Shown here in pieces: positions 1 through 7,034 of a DNA stretch of 14,786 nt. The notes beneath the pieces were generated by a model. It was given only the letters and a program-made list of their open reading frames with translations. It was not told where the DNA came from and made no database searches. Every line of letters starts with the position of its first letter. The stretch's first letter is position 1. The DNA lies in contig JBDTMC010000165.1 in assembly GCA_039934475.1 (NCBI GenBank), positions 1-14,786 on the forward strand, in the 5' to 3' direction. This DNA is from JBDTMC01 sp039934475. Lineage in GTDB: Bacteria > Acidobacteriota > Terriglobia > Bryobacterales > Bryobacteraceae. The position numbers and the translations under genes were made by a program.

Positions 1-2684
1 CGGTCGAAGTTGACGTCCCATACCCAATCCGCGCCCGGCAGCCGCTGGTACTCGCGTTGTGCCTTCACATCCCAAACGCGCACGGAGCCATCCTCGCCTG
101 TGCTCACCAGGCGTGCGCCTGAGGCAAAGAATCGAACCACCTGGACGGGCGCCCCATGATCGGCCCGCAGCGCTTCCCGGCCGCTCGCAAAATCGATCAA
201 CCGGATATGGCCATCCGCTCCCGCCAGCGCCAACAATCCGGCGTTCGAATTGGCGGCCACATTTCGCACCGGTGTTTCCACGCGCAGCCGCCACGCCGGC
301 GTGCGCGATTGAATCGGGAACACCTGCACCGTTCGTTCGCCAGAAAGCGTCAGCACCTGCATATCGCCCGGAGCGAACACGATGCGATTCACCGGTTCGG
401 CTACCCTGTGCTGAGCGACAACGCTGCGCGTGCCGCGGTCCCAAATGGAAAGCACTCCTTCCGATGACACCGCCAGCAGGTTGCCGTCCGAAGAGAACCC
501 ACCGAGAATGCCCGGCCCGGGCAAATCGATCGTTTCGAAAGTTGTGGGATTTTCGGCATCCCGCACCAGGCATGTTCTTGAACCTTCTTCGCCCAGATAC
601 AGGAAGCGGCGATTGACACTGGTCCGCCGCGACTTGATCGGCCGCAGGGTCACCAGAACATTCACCTTGCCGGTATCGATATCCACCTCGAACACCGAGC
701 CCTGGTCTTGAACCGCGAGCAAATGGTCCTTCGAATCGAACTCAATCCAGCTCACGCCCGGAGCGGTCATCGCTACTTGGGTCGCCTTACCGTCGTCGTC
801 AATCCGCCAGATCGCGCCGGTGGCATCGGAACAGACAATCCGGCCCGCGCCGGCTCCCTTCGCCAGCCCGGTGATTCTGGCCGGAAGCGTCACTCGCGGC
901 CCTTCCGGACCCACGGCGTCGGGCCACAGGCGAACCGAGTTTCCGCTGGTAATGCTCAACAGAAGCTGATCGACGCGTGTCCCCACGAAGTCCACCTTCT
1001 CCGTGGAGGCGATGGCTTTCAGGCAGGGCGCGGTAAGCGCCAAGGCGTCGCGCAGCGCCCGGTCGCCCTCCAGGGTGTGGGAAAACCGTACTGACTCGGC
1101 GGCAAACAGCACGGCCCGGCTAAGGGCATCGGCCTGCGTCGGCGCGCGCAGAATTTCGGTCGCGGCGGCCGCCGCCATCGATGCCGCCAAACCTTTTTCG
1201 TGAGCCCTCTGCGATTCCGCCAGATACAGGCGTTCCGCGGCATTCAATTCCTGCGGCCGCTCCGTCAGCCAGCGCTCCGCCTCCGCCAGTCGCTCGCCGG
1301 TGAGAATCCAACTGGGGCCGGGCGCCTTCTTCCATTCGGCGATGGTGCGGCGCAGGGTCTCGCGCCAGCGCAGAAAAGGCCGGTCCGCATCCAGCCGCGC
1401 TTTCATCTCCGGCCACGCCTTCGGCAAGTCGGCATCCGCCAGTTGCACCGAATCCTGCTGTTCCGCAACAACACCCAGCCGCGCGGCGCGCTTCAGCAAA
1501 GCCTGAATATCGGCGGGAAACTCATCGAGAGGCGTGATGAGCAGAGAATCCGATTCCTCTCCGTCACCTGCCGGACGCACCAGTCGCAGCAGCGCCGCCC
1601 ACAGTAAATCGCGCGTGGCCGGGTCCTGCCTGGAAAGAAACTCCTCCGCGGCGCGGACGGCGTTGCTCTGCGGACGGGCCGCTACCACTGCCGGGTCCTC
1701 CCAGGGCTCGGCATCGCTTAGCAATCGCTCTGTGAAGTTGATGTAGTGCGGAACCGGCGACAGCGAATCTTCGGCACGGTCAATCAGGACGGCCACTTCC
1801 TCGCCGTATGAGTAGCGGGACTTATAGGGGATCTGGACGCGGTCGAAGTAGCTTTGTAGGTTGCACTCATCCAGTTCGTAGAGCTCGCGGAACGTGCGTT
1901 CAAACCGCGGCTGATAGCCGATGTTCGCTTCGCCGCGCCAGTGCTTCCGCAGGTCCGATTCGCCCTCATCGATCCGCGACGGAAGGGGATAGAGAATCAG
2001 CGGCCGCAGGTCCACGGTCCCCCTCCGATAGGTGATCGCTCTCTCCGCCAGGTCCAGCACGCCCGAAAGGCTCTGCTGATTCGGTGTAAACACAAGCACC
2101 AGCCGCTCAGGCATCAGCATGGTGCAAATGCCGCTAACGTCGGTGAGGCCGGTCCTGGAATCGATAAGTACGTAGTCGTGGTCGCGCGCGAACCGCTCCG
2201 CCAACGCGGGAAACAGTCCTTGCGCCCGCAGGAACAAAGGTTCCCACGGCATGGTGGTCACCTTTTTCGGATAGTCGGAGTCGAAACGGCCGGCCTTCAC
2301 AAGGTGGATGGCAGGCCCGGCTTTCCCATGGTCTACGTCGACGAAGTAATCCGGCAACGTGATCTCATCCAGAACGGCTTCGGTTTGTTCCGGATCAAGC
2401 GGGGGCGCGCCAGGCTCGCTGACTACACGGAAGCGCTCCGACAGCCGCCACATCAAGTCCACCAACCCCTCGCGGTTTTCCGCGTCCCCACCGCTCACAC
2501 TGGTACGTCCGTGGAAATAGCGATGGAGGCCGGGGGCTTCCAAATCCCAATCGATCACCAGGACCCGTTTCCCGCCGTCTCTCTGCGCCAGCAGACACGC
2601 CACGTTCGCCAGCGCCATCGATCGGCCAGTGCCGCCCTTATATGAGTAGAACGTGATAACTTCGCCGCGCGTGTTTGGAGTCAT
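1..2684 (-). CDS. KGG-type ParA/MinD-like ATPase fused to winged-helix-like linker and WD40 propeller (3' end outside window)
   Basis: I translated this frame directly: 894 codons are open from the ATG at 2684 to the window edge, so the C-terminus is missing. Residues 10-22 hold a deviant Walker A (FYSYKGGTGRS) with the signature Lys16 kept and the usual last Lys replaced by Arg21. Asp45 and Asp47 (VLVIDWDLEAPG) and Asp175 (DYVLIDSRTGL) fit the other ParA/MinD nucleotide motifs. Residues about 345-480 resemble the winged-helix and linker region that follows the NTPase in STAND-WD40 proteins (PFLRWRETL, LAEAERWL). Residues about 560-894 carry at least seven WD40-like blades, such as GVLSIWD and GSVRVWD. 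No membrane segment is evident. The ATPase probably acts as a nucleotide-dependent switch and the propeller as a sensing or scaffold surface; this is inference. It starts 7 nt after the TIR stop, with GGTGA overlapping that stop as ribosome site, so the two genes are surely cotranscribed. Confidence 0.88.
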   Translation of the reverse strand, partial: MTPNTRGEVITFYSYKGGTGRSMALANVACLLAQRDGGKRVLVIDWDLEAPGLHRYFHGRTSVSGGDAENREGLVDLMWRLSERFRVVSEPGAPPLDPEQTEAVLDEITLPDYFVDVDHGKAGPAIHLVKAGRFDSDYPKKVTTMPWEPLFLRAQGLFPALAERFARDHDYVLIDSRTGLTDVSGICTMLMPERLVLVFTPNQQSLSGVLDLAERAITYRRGTVDLRPLILYPLPSRIDEGESDLRKHWRGEANIGYQPRFERTFRELYELDECNLQSYFDRVQIPYKSRYSYGEEVAVLIDRAEDSLSPVPHYINFTERLLSDAEPWEDPAVVAARPQSNAVRAAEEFLSRQDPATRDLLWAALLRLVRPAGDGEESDSLLITPLDEFPADIQALLKRAARLGVVAEQQDSVQLADADLPKAWPEMKARLDADRPFLRWRETLRRTIAEWKKAPGPSWILTGERLAEAERWLTERPQELNAAERLYLAESQRAHEKGLAASMAAAAATEILRAPTQADALSRAVLFAAESVRFSHTLEGDRALRDALALTAPCLKAIASTEKVDFVGTRVDQLLLSITSGNSVRLWPDAVGPEGPRVTLPARITGLAKGAGAGRIVCSDATGAIWRIDDDGKATQVAMTAPGVSWIEFDSKDHLLAVQDQGSVFEVDIDTGKVNVLVTLRPIKSRRTSVNRRFLYLGEEGSRTCLVRDAENPTTFETIDLPGPGILGGFSSDGNLLAVSSEGVLSIWDRGTRSVVAQHRVAEPVNRIVFAPGDMQVLTLSGERTVQVFPIQSRTPAWRLRVETPVRNVAANSNAGLLALAGADGHIRLIDFASGREALRADHGAPVQVVRFFASGARLVSTGEDGSVRVWDVKAQREYQRLPGADWVWDVNFD

Positions 2685-2691
2685 CGCGACG

Positions 2692-3327
2692 TCACCGTAG
2701 CGGAAACGCGGGAGTGAAAGTGTCAGTCCACGGATCGGCCGCCGGGGGCAGGCTGAAGGCGGAGCAGCCACAACAGATTTCCTGGTCCTGGGCAAGCATC
2801 GCCCTTACGCCGACGACGTAGTCCGCCACTACGCGCATCTTGTCGCGGAACTCCTTATACTCCCTCAGCTTTTTAGTGGAGCGGAGCACCAGCCGCGAGA
2901 TATCGCAGTACTCGATGCCTCCTTTGATTTGCGGGGGCAGCCACTCTTTTTCGTGGTACGGATCCTTCGTATGCCACTTGATCACCACCGGGATGATCAT
3001 GCCCATCGTACGGTCCGCGCGGTTTCCTAACAGCGCACGCCTCTTGTCCTCAATGCGCTTCATGGCTTCCCATTCGCGGCGGCAATAGTCGCTCTCGCTA
3101 TAGACGGGATTGTAGACGGCTACCAGGCAGGCGCTGTGGCACAAGGCTTCCGCAAAGGCCTCATTATAGTGCTGCCCAGGTTGAAGAAGGTTGTCGCGGT
3201 AAGGCTCTTCGTCAATCGATTGCGCCAGTTGGACAGCCAGCTCGTCGCGGATCTGCCGGATGATGTCCAGCAGTTCGTTCTGTTCGCGATGCCGGTAGCT
3301 GATGAAGCAGGCGTACTTCAGCGACAT
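2692..3327 (-). CDS. TIR-domain protein, probable NADase-type effector
   Basis: A 211-residue protein with a TIR fold. Box 1 is ACFISYRH (residues 6-13). The middle (about 48-90) reads PGQHYNEAFAEAL, then VAVYNPVYSESDYCRREWEAM. The C-x-x-E arrangement (Cys82, Glu85) matches the WCxxE motif whose Glu is catalytic in NAD-cleaving TIR domains, so enzymatic activity is possible. The tail from about residue 183 is unusual: a short cysteine cluster (EICCGC) and then a Pro-rich end. The gene sits between the LuxR-type regulator (33 nt upstream) and the KGG ATPase-WD40 gene (7 nt downstream). Bacterial TIR proteins beside NTPases usually act in conflict systems, where the NTPase partner controls the effector. 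The alternative is a TIR used only as a protein-interaction domain, as in FxsC-like proteins. Domain call firm, activity inferred. Confidence 0.85.
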   Translation of the reverse strand: MSLKYACFISYRHREQNELLDIIRQIRDELAVQLAQSIDEEPYRDNLLQPGQHYNEAFAEALCHSACLVAVYNPVYSESDYCRREWEAMKRIEDKRRALLGNRADRTMGMIIPVVIKWHTKDPYHEKEWLPPQIKGGIEYCDISRLVLRSTKKLREYKEFRDKMRVVADYVVGVRAMLAQDQEICCGCSAFSLPPAADPWTDTFTPAFPLR

Positions 3328-3342
3328 GTCGGGATGCCCTGA

Positions 3343-3369
3343 AGTATATCAATTTAACCGCTATGCCAA
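3343..3369 (-). promoter_or_regulatory. Possible promoter of the TIR-ATPase pair
   Basis: On the minus strand TATACT (3343-3348) lies about 15 nt from the start of the TIR gene. TTGGCA (3364-3369) is upstream with a rather short 15-nt spacer, inside the end of the regulator gene. It could give the TIR-ATPase pair its own promoter, or the pair may simply be read from the regulator's promoter. Confidence 0.3.
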
Positions 3370-4125
3370 ACCGCCCGGATGGGTCTGTCCGCGGTCACGC
3401 AGGCCGGCCAGTGCCAGACCGTAACGGCCCCGAACCCCCGTCTTTTCAAAGATGTGCTTAAGGTGGATTTTGACGGTCCCGGGCCGGATGTCGAGCGTGC
3501 CCGCAATGTCTTTATTGCGCAGGCCCTGCTCCACCAACTCCAGAACTTCCTGTTCCCGCGGCGTCAGTTCCGACCGCGACCGTCTGCCGGGCCGTGTCCC
3601 TTCGCGCACCACGTACTCCTCCATCCACGTGTTTCCGGCGGCCACGCGGTGAATACAAGCCAGCAGGGTGGACAGGTCCGACGTTTTCCGCATAATGCCG
3701 CGAGCCCCCGCTTGGAGTAGCCGCAGGGCTTCGCTTTCGGTCAAGGAAACGCCCCACACGATCACGGCAACCGGAAGCGCTGCCTGCTTCAAGCCCGCCA
3801 GTGCGTCCAGCACGGCCTGCATGCCGAATCCCTTGTCGATCACCAGCACCGTGGGAAGACTGGTCCGCGCCAGTTGCAGGCCCGTCGGCAGGGAGTCACA
3901 GGCCCATGAGAGCTCAAGGTCTGGTGAATCGGTTAAGACGGCGCGGACTCCCGCCACCGCAATCGGCTGTGTTTCGCACACACCTACCGTGGACCGGGCG
4001 GAAGCCGCGGGGCGCTGTCCCACTTGGGATGCAACTAGCAGGCTGGCGTCGCGCGATTCGGTCGGCGCGGCATAGATTGGATCGGCGATTCCCACCAAAA
4101 CGGGTTCGATCATCGCTTTTAGCAT
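3361..4125 (-). CDS. NarL/FixJ-type LuxR-family regulator with degenerate receiver domain
   Basis: The C-terminus (about residues 186-240) is a textbook GerE/LuxR helix-turn-helix: LTPREQEVLELV, NKDIAGTL, then GTVKIHLKHIFEKTG. Residues about 46-165 form a receiver-like domain. The likely phospho-acceptor Asp97 (VLVIDKG) and Lys147 remain. The acidic pair near the start has become Glu-Thr (CETQP), and the conserved Thr/Ser after strand 4 appears to be Trp or Gly (VIVWG). Control by phosphorylation is therefore doubtful. About 45 residues precede the receiver domain, longer than usual. Met5 is an alternative start and neither start has a clear ribosome site. The gene lies directly upstream of the TIR-ATPase genes in the same direction and diverges from the CpaE-like gene over 106 bp. 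It likely controls one or both. Confidence 0.87.
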   Translation of the reverse strand: MLKAMIEPVLVGIADPIYAAPTESRDASLLVASQVGQRPAASARSTVGVCETQPIAVAGVRAVLTDSPDLELSWACDSLPTGLQLARTSLPTVLVIDKGFGMQAVLDALAGLKQAALPVAVIVWGVSLTESEALRLLQAGARGIMRKTSDLSTLLACIHRVAAGNTWMEEYVVREGTRPGRRSRSELTPREQEVLELVEQGLRNKDIAGTLDIRPGTVKIHLKHIFEKTGVRGRYGLALAGLRDRGQTHPGGLA

Positions 4126-4231
4126 AGGTTTGGCAGAGGTCTTATCGACAACTCACGACAAAGTAATAGTCCTTTCAAGGCCCGAGGTTTCTCATGTTTT
4201 TACTGTTAAATGCCGATGCGAGAGATAGACC
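4126..4231. promoter_or_regulatory. Divergent intergenic region between regulator and CpaE-like gene
   Basis: This 106-bp stretch must hold both start regions. It is richer in A and T than its surroundings. Toward cpaE, TTAAAT at 4206-4211 could be a -10 box, without a good -35. Toward the regulator, TTGAAA occurs on the minus strand, but its matching -10 is weak. I saw no convincing operator palindrome. No single promoter here is certain. Confidence 0.4.
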
Positions 4232-5443
4232 ATGAGTGGAGCAGCGGAACAACGGAACCCAAATCCGTGGCGGCCTCTGATCATCTGCTCGGACGGACAC
4301 TTAGCGGCCGAGACGGAGGCAGCGGTGTGTCAGGGTCTGCCCGGAAGCTGTGTCGCCGTAGAGTCAACCTACCCGGAGCCAGCGGCTCTGCCGGAGTTGA
4401 TAGCACGTCACGGGTGCGACCTATGCTTTCTTGACTTTTCCGTAAATCCCGTGCCGGCCTTCGACCTACTGGCGGCCATGCAATCAGCGCCCACTCCGAT
4501 TGCCGTGGTGGCCCTGGTGCCGCAAGGCCATTCGGATCTCCTCTTGCGTTGCCTCCGGCAGGGTGCACACGCGTTCCTCTTGTGTCCGCCGACGGCCGAT
4601 CAGGTCAGCAAAATCGCGGAGCGACTGCCCAACACCTCGGATACCGCCAATGCCCATCCATCGTCCACCGTCATCTGCGTCATGCCGGTTAAAGGTTCCT
4701 GTGGCGCCACTACCATTGCCACCAACCTCGCTTACCAGCTGAAAAAGAGCGGCGCGAAGAGGGTACTCCTGGCCGATCTCGATCCGCTGACGGGAATCAT
4801 CGGTTTTCTGTGGAAACTTAAGTCGTCATATAGCTTTATGGATGCTCTCCACCATGGCGGTGTCCTCGACGCCGACGTCTGGAAGGGCGTGATTGTGCCC
4901 AGTCAGGGGATCGACGTTCTGCTGGCGCCCGAATCCCCGGTTCATGACATTGATGACGGCCTTGGCCCGTCCACGCTCGTGGATTTCGCCCGCCAGCAGT
5001 ATGACTACATCGTGGTGGACACCTCTGGACCGTACGGCGATTGGTCGATACAGTTAGCTCGCCTCGCCGACAGGCTGTTTTTGGTAGCCGCCAACGAACC
5101 GCTCTCGCCGTTTGCCGTCCGGCGCGCGAGCGGGTATTTGAAGCATTTTGGCGCCGGCGGGGCAAAAATGCGACTGATCCTCAACCGCACCCGGCCCGAC
5201 GCAGTGGGCGATGCCAGCCGCAACTACGAGATGGAGCCAGCGTTTGTTTTGCCGCATGATCGCGACGCCGTCAACAAAGCTCTGGTGGATGGTCGGGCCA
5301 TCACCGCGAGTTGTGCGTTCACGAAGCAACTGGGCACTCTGGCCGCGCGTATGGTGGGAGGCAAGGAACCGGCACCGCCGCAGGCTAAGAAGTCGGCTGG
5401 CCTGGCGGGTCTCTTTTCGCTATTTGGCCGGCGGGGTTCCTAG
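4232..5443 (+). CDS. cpaE: CpaE/TadZ-like protein: pseudo-receiver plus ParA/MinD-type ATPase
   Basis: A 403-residue protein. Residues about 14-130 look like a receiver domain with a reduced active site (Asp68 in CDLCFLDFS). Residues about 145-375 are a ParA/MinD ATPase. Its deviant Walker A is VKGSCGATT: Lys154 is kept, while Ala replaces the later Lys, as is common in CpaE/TadZ. Asp182 and Asp184 lie in LLADLDP, and Asp263 in YIVVDTSG. A short Lys/Gly-rich tail ends in GLFSLFGRRGS. CpaE/TadZ proteins position Flp/Tad pilus machinery at the inner membrane, but no other tad gene is in this window. The gene instead diverges from the regulator of the TIR cluster, so it may be an orphan or serve that locus. 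Start at ATG 4232 has only a weak purine-rich upstream stretch. Confidence 0.82.
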   Translation: MSGAAEQRNPNPWRPLIICSDGHLAAETEAAVCQGLPGSCVAVESTYPEPAALPELIARHGCDLCFLDFSVNPVPAFDLLAAMQSAPTPIAVVALVPQGHSDLLLRCLRQGAHAFLLCPPTADQVSKIAERLPNTSDTANAHPSSTVICVMPVKGSCGATTIATNLAYQLKKSGAKRVLLADLDPLTGIIGFLWKLKSSYSFMDALHHGGVLDADVWKGVIVPSQGIDVLLAPESPVHDIDDGLGPSTLVDFARQQYDYIVVDTSGPYGDWSIQLARLADRLFLVAANEPLSPFAVRRASGYLKHFGAGGAKMRLILNRTRPDAVGDASRNYEMEPAFVLPHDRDAVNKALVDGRAITASCAFTKQLGTLAARMVGGKEPAPPQAKKSAGLAGLFSLFGRRGS

Positions 5444-5449
5444 CGCATG

Positions 5450-5476
5450 CCGATACCGGGACCGGGCGCGGTACGG
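5450..5476 (+). terminator. Hairpin 7 nt after the CpaE-like gene
   Basis: CCG-a-TACCG (5450-5458) pairs with CGGTACGG (5469-5476), giving an eight-base-pair stem with one bulge and a 10-nt GC-rich loop. No T-run follows, so it may be a weak terminator or an RNA end-stabilising hairpin. Confidence 0.35.
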
Positions 5477-5598
5477 AGGTCGACGGCATTCGGAGTCACG
5501 TGGCAGTCGTGATCTACGATTTCGCGAGGCGAACGTCAAGGCGAAACTCACTGTGCCGGACCTGAGGGAAACGGTTGGAATGCGATCCGCGCTTGCGA

Positions 5599-5649
5599 TC
5601 AAGCCTGATTGAGGATCCCGGCGAGGCGGTTCAGAACTTCGGTCAGCTT
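5599..5649 (-). pseudogene. Possible decayed C-terminus of a MazF/PemK-like toxin
   Basis: Just downstream of the antitoxin-like gene the minus strand encodes KLTEVLNRLAGILNQA followed by a stop. This resembles the helical end of MazF/PemK-family toxins, which commonly follow this type of antitoxin. Right at the antitoxin stop, in another frame, stands VKGDVV, the kind of sequence such toxins start with. The stretch between is only a few bases, so if the reading is right the toxin body (about 90 codons) was deleted. The match is short and judged by eye, so this is tentative. The rest of 5444-5598 shows no gene I can recognise. Confidence 0.3.
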
Positions 5650-5662
5650 ACGACATCGCCCT

Positions 5663-5872
5663 TTACAAACAGGCCCAGGCCGCATCCTCCTCAGGAGTCA
5701 GCCAGTCTTTGGCAAGCGCCGATTCGGCGGCAAGCGTTGGCATCGCGTGCTCGGCGTGAGCGTCTTTGAGCGAGCGCAGGAACGTCAACAGCTTGTCTAG
5801 ATCCTGTTCCGGAAGCCGCTCCAGTTCGTGGGCAATGGCTTCGCGCGTGCTCATTCCTTCATGGTAAGCCAT
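5663..5872 (-). CDS. Small antitoxin-like protein (DUF2281-like)
   Basis: A 69-residue acidic, helical protein. The N-terminal half (REAIAHELERLPEQDLDKLLTFLRSLK) has the pattern of small VapB/DUF2281-like antitoxins. The end (LAKDWLTPEEDAAW) is typical of antitoxin tails that bind the toxin. Met7 is an alternative start; an AAGGA stretch sits just before it but too close for good use. No intact toxin gene follows: only the short remnant described separately lies downstream. If that is right this is an orphan antitoxin. It sits in a low-density stretch between two unrelated operons. Confidence 0.6.
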   Translation of the reverse strand: MAYHEGMSTREAIAHELERLPEQDLDKLLTFLRSLKDAHAEHAMPTLAAESALAKDWLTPEEDAAWACL

Positions 5873-5909
5873 GCCGGAGCGTCTACCACGGGAATGACGG
5901 CCCGGCGTT

Positions 5910-5989
5910 TTGTGTCAAGCGGAGATCCCACCACCCAACCTGCCCATTGCGGAAAGCAGTGAACCGCATTGTGTCAGGTGGAGATTCAG
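5910..5989. repeat. Pair of imperfect direct repeats around a small inverted repeat
   Basis: TTGTGTCAAGCGGAGATCC (from 5910) returns as TTGTGTCAGGTGGAGATTC (from 5969), 59 bp apart, with 15 of 19 bases shared. Between them TGCGG (5948-5952) and CCGCA (5964-5968) form an inverted repeat directly against the second copy. The repeats recall transposon-end motifs or regulator-binding half sites. No transposase is nearby. The rest of 5873-6065 holds the promoter of the kinase gene and nothing else I can identify. Confidence 0.5.
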
Positions 5990-6053
5990 ACCCCGGGAAA
6001 GTATCCAACCAGCGTCAAGATTCAGTCAAGATCTCTTCGGTATCCACACACTG

Positions 6054-6059
6054 TAAAAT
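6054..6059 (+). promoter_or_regulatory. -10 box (TAAAAT) placed for a leaderless kinase transcript
   Basis: TAAAAT ends 6 nt before the TTG start at 6066, so transcription would begin at or next to the start codon. No Shine-Dalgarno sequence precedes that codon, which fits a leaderless mRNA. No good -35 is seen at the usual distance. Confidence 0.45.
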
Positions 6060-6065
6060 AACCTT

Positions 6066-7034
6066 TTGCCCGACCTCACGCCAACCATCGCTCCCGCTTA
6101 CCTCGCCGCTCGCGGTTACCACGCCCTCAGCGTCACCGAACTCGGCGGCGGCGTCTCGAATACTGTCCTCCTCGTCGAAACCGCGGACGGACGCTTCGTG
6201 CTCAAGCAATCCCTGGCGCGCCTGCGCGTGGCCGAGGAGTGGCTCTCTGACCGCGATCGGGTGTTTCGCGAATGCCGCGTTCTGCGGGAACTCGCGCCTC
6301 AACTGCCACCCGGGTCCGTTCCCGCCATCCTGTTTGACGATCCCGCCAACTTCCTCTACGCCATGGAAGCGGCTCCGCCGTCGGCTCGCCCGTGGAAGGA
6401 CCTGCTGCTGGAAGGCGTGATCGAACCGGAAACCGCAGCCTCGGCGGGACGCCTGCTCGCCGCCATCATCCGCGCCGGGTTGGAGCAACCGGCGTGGGCC
6501 GCATCCTTCGAAGGCGAAACCGTCTTCGACCAGCTTCGTCTCGACCCTTACTACCGCTTTACGGCCTCCCGGCATCCGGATCTCGCGCCCCACTTCCAGC
6601 GCCTGATTGAAGAGACCACCTCCCGCCGCGTGACGCTGGTTCATGGCGACTGGAGCCCCAAAAATTTGCTTGTCGATGGCTCCAAGCTCATGGCCATCGA
6701 CTTCGAAGTCATCCACTACGGCGACCCCGCCTTTGACGTGGGCTTCCTCCTCAACCACCTTCTGCTGAAGTCGTTTCACCGCCCGCAGTGGACCGCCGCG
6801 TACCGCCACGCCGCCGCCCGCTTTCTGGATGAGCTCGACGGCCTTCCACCGTGGTTGATCCCCAGCGCAATGCGCCATCTCGGCTGTCTGCTGCTGGCCC
6901 GCATCGACGGCAAATCGCCGGCAGAATACATCCGCGACGACAGCCGGAAAGCCCAAATACGTACCTTCGCCCGCGCGCTCATCCTGGAACCACTCGCCGG
7001 CGAAAAGGAACTCCTAGACCGATGGCCCTCTTAG
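6066..7034 (+). CDS. APH-fold small-molecule kinase, methylthioribose-kinase-like
   Basis: A 322-residue phosphotransferase of the aminoglycoside phosphotransferase/choline kinase fold. Lys47 (RFVLKQSL) fits the ATP lysine. The region after it (VAEEWLSDRDRVFRE) resembles methylthioribose kinase. The catalytic loop is VHGDWSPKN (His193, Asp195, Asn200), and the metal site is IDFEVIHYGDP (Asp212). Substrate cannot be read from the sequence; a sugar or sugar-acid alcohol is likely and antibiotic resistance unlikely. The chosen start is TTG at 6066, because the beta-strand fold begins soon after (LSVTELGGGVSNTVLLV) and the next ATG is near residue 100, too late. The gene overlaps the enolase-like gene by 13 nt, so the two products are probably made together and may act in sequence. 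Confidence 0.8.
   Translation: MPDLTPTIAPAYLAARGYHALSVTELGGGVSNTVLLVETADGRFVLKQSLARLRVAEEWLSDRDRVFRECRVLRELAPQLPPGSVPAILFDDPANFLYAMEAAPPSARPWKDLLLEGVIEPETAASAGRLLAAIIRAGLEQPAWAASFEGETVFDQLRLDPYYRFTASRHPDLAPHFQRLIEETTSRRVTLVHGDWSPKNLLVDGSKLMAIDFEVIHYGDPAFDVGFLLNHLLLKSFHRPQWTAAYRHAAARFLDELDGLPPWLIPSAMRHLGCLLLARIDGKSPAEYIRDDSRKAQIRTFARALILEPLAGEKELLDRWPS

Noticed and set aside
59..616. Plus-strand open frame of 185 codons
   Set aside because: Antisense to the WD40 region; Arg/Pro-rich translation without any protein-like pattern.
1941..2645. Plus-strand open frame of 234 codons
   Set aside because: It lies wholly antisense to the ATPase domain, has no recognisable domain, and arises from the codon bias of the real minus-strand gene.
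5444..5662. An additional gene in the gap after cpaE
   Set aside because: No frame with a start, ribosome site and recognisable protein was found; only the hairpin and the toxin-like tail are notable.
6015..6956. Minus-strand open frame of 313 codons
   Set aside because: A shadow of the APH-fold kinase gene; its translation is Gly/Arg/Val-rich with no family motif.
6851..7021. Upstream extension of the enolase-like protein by 57 residues
   Set aside because: Overlaps the kinase gene deeply, is Arg/Pro-rich, and enolases begin at the residues following ATG 7022.
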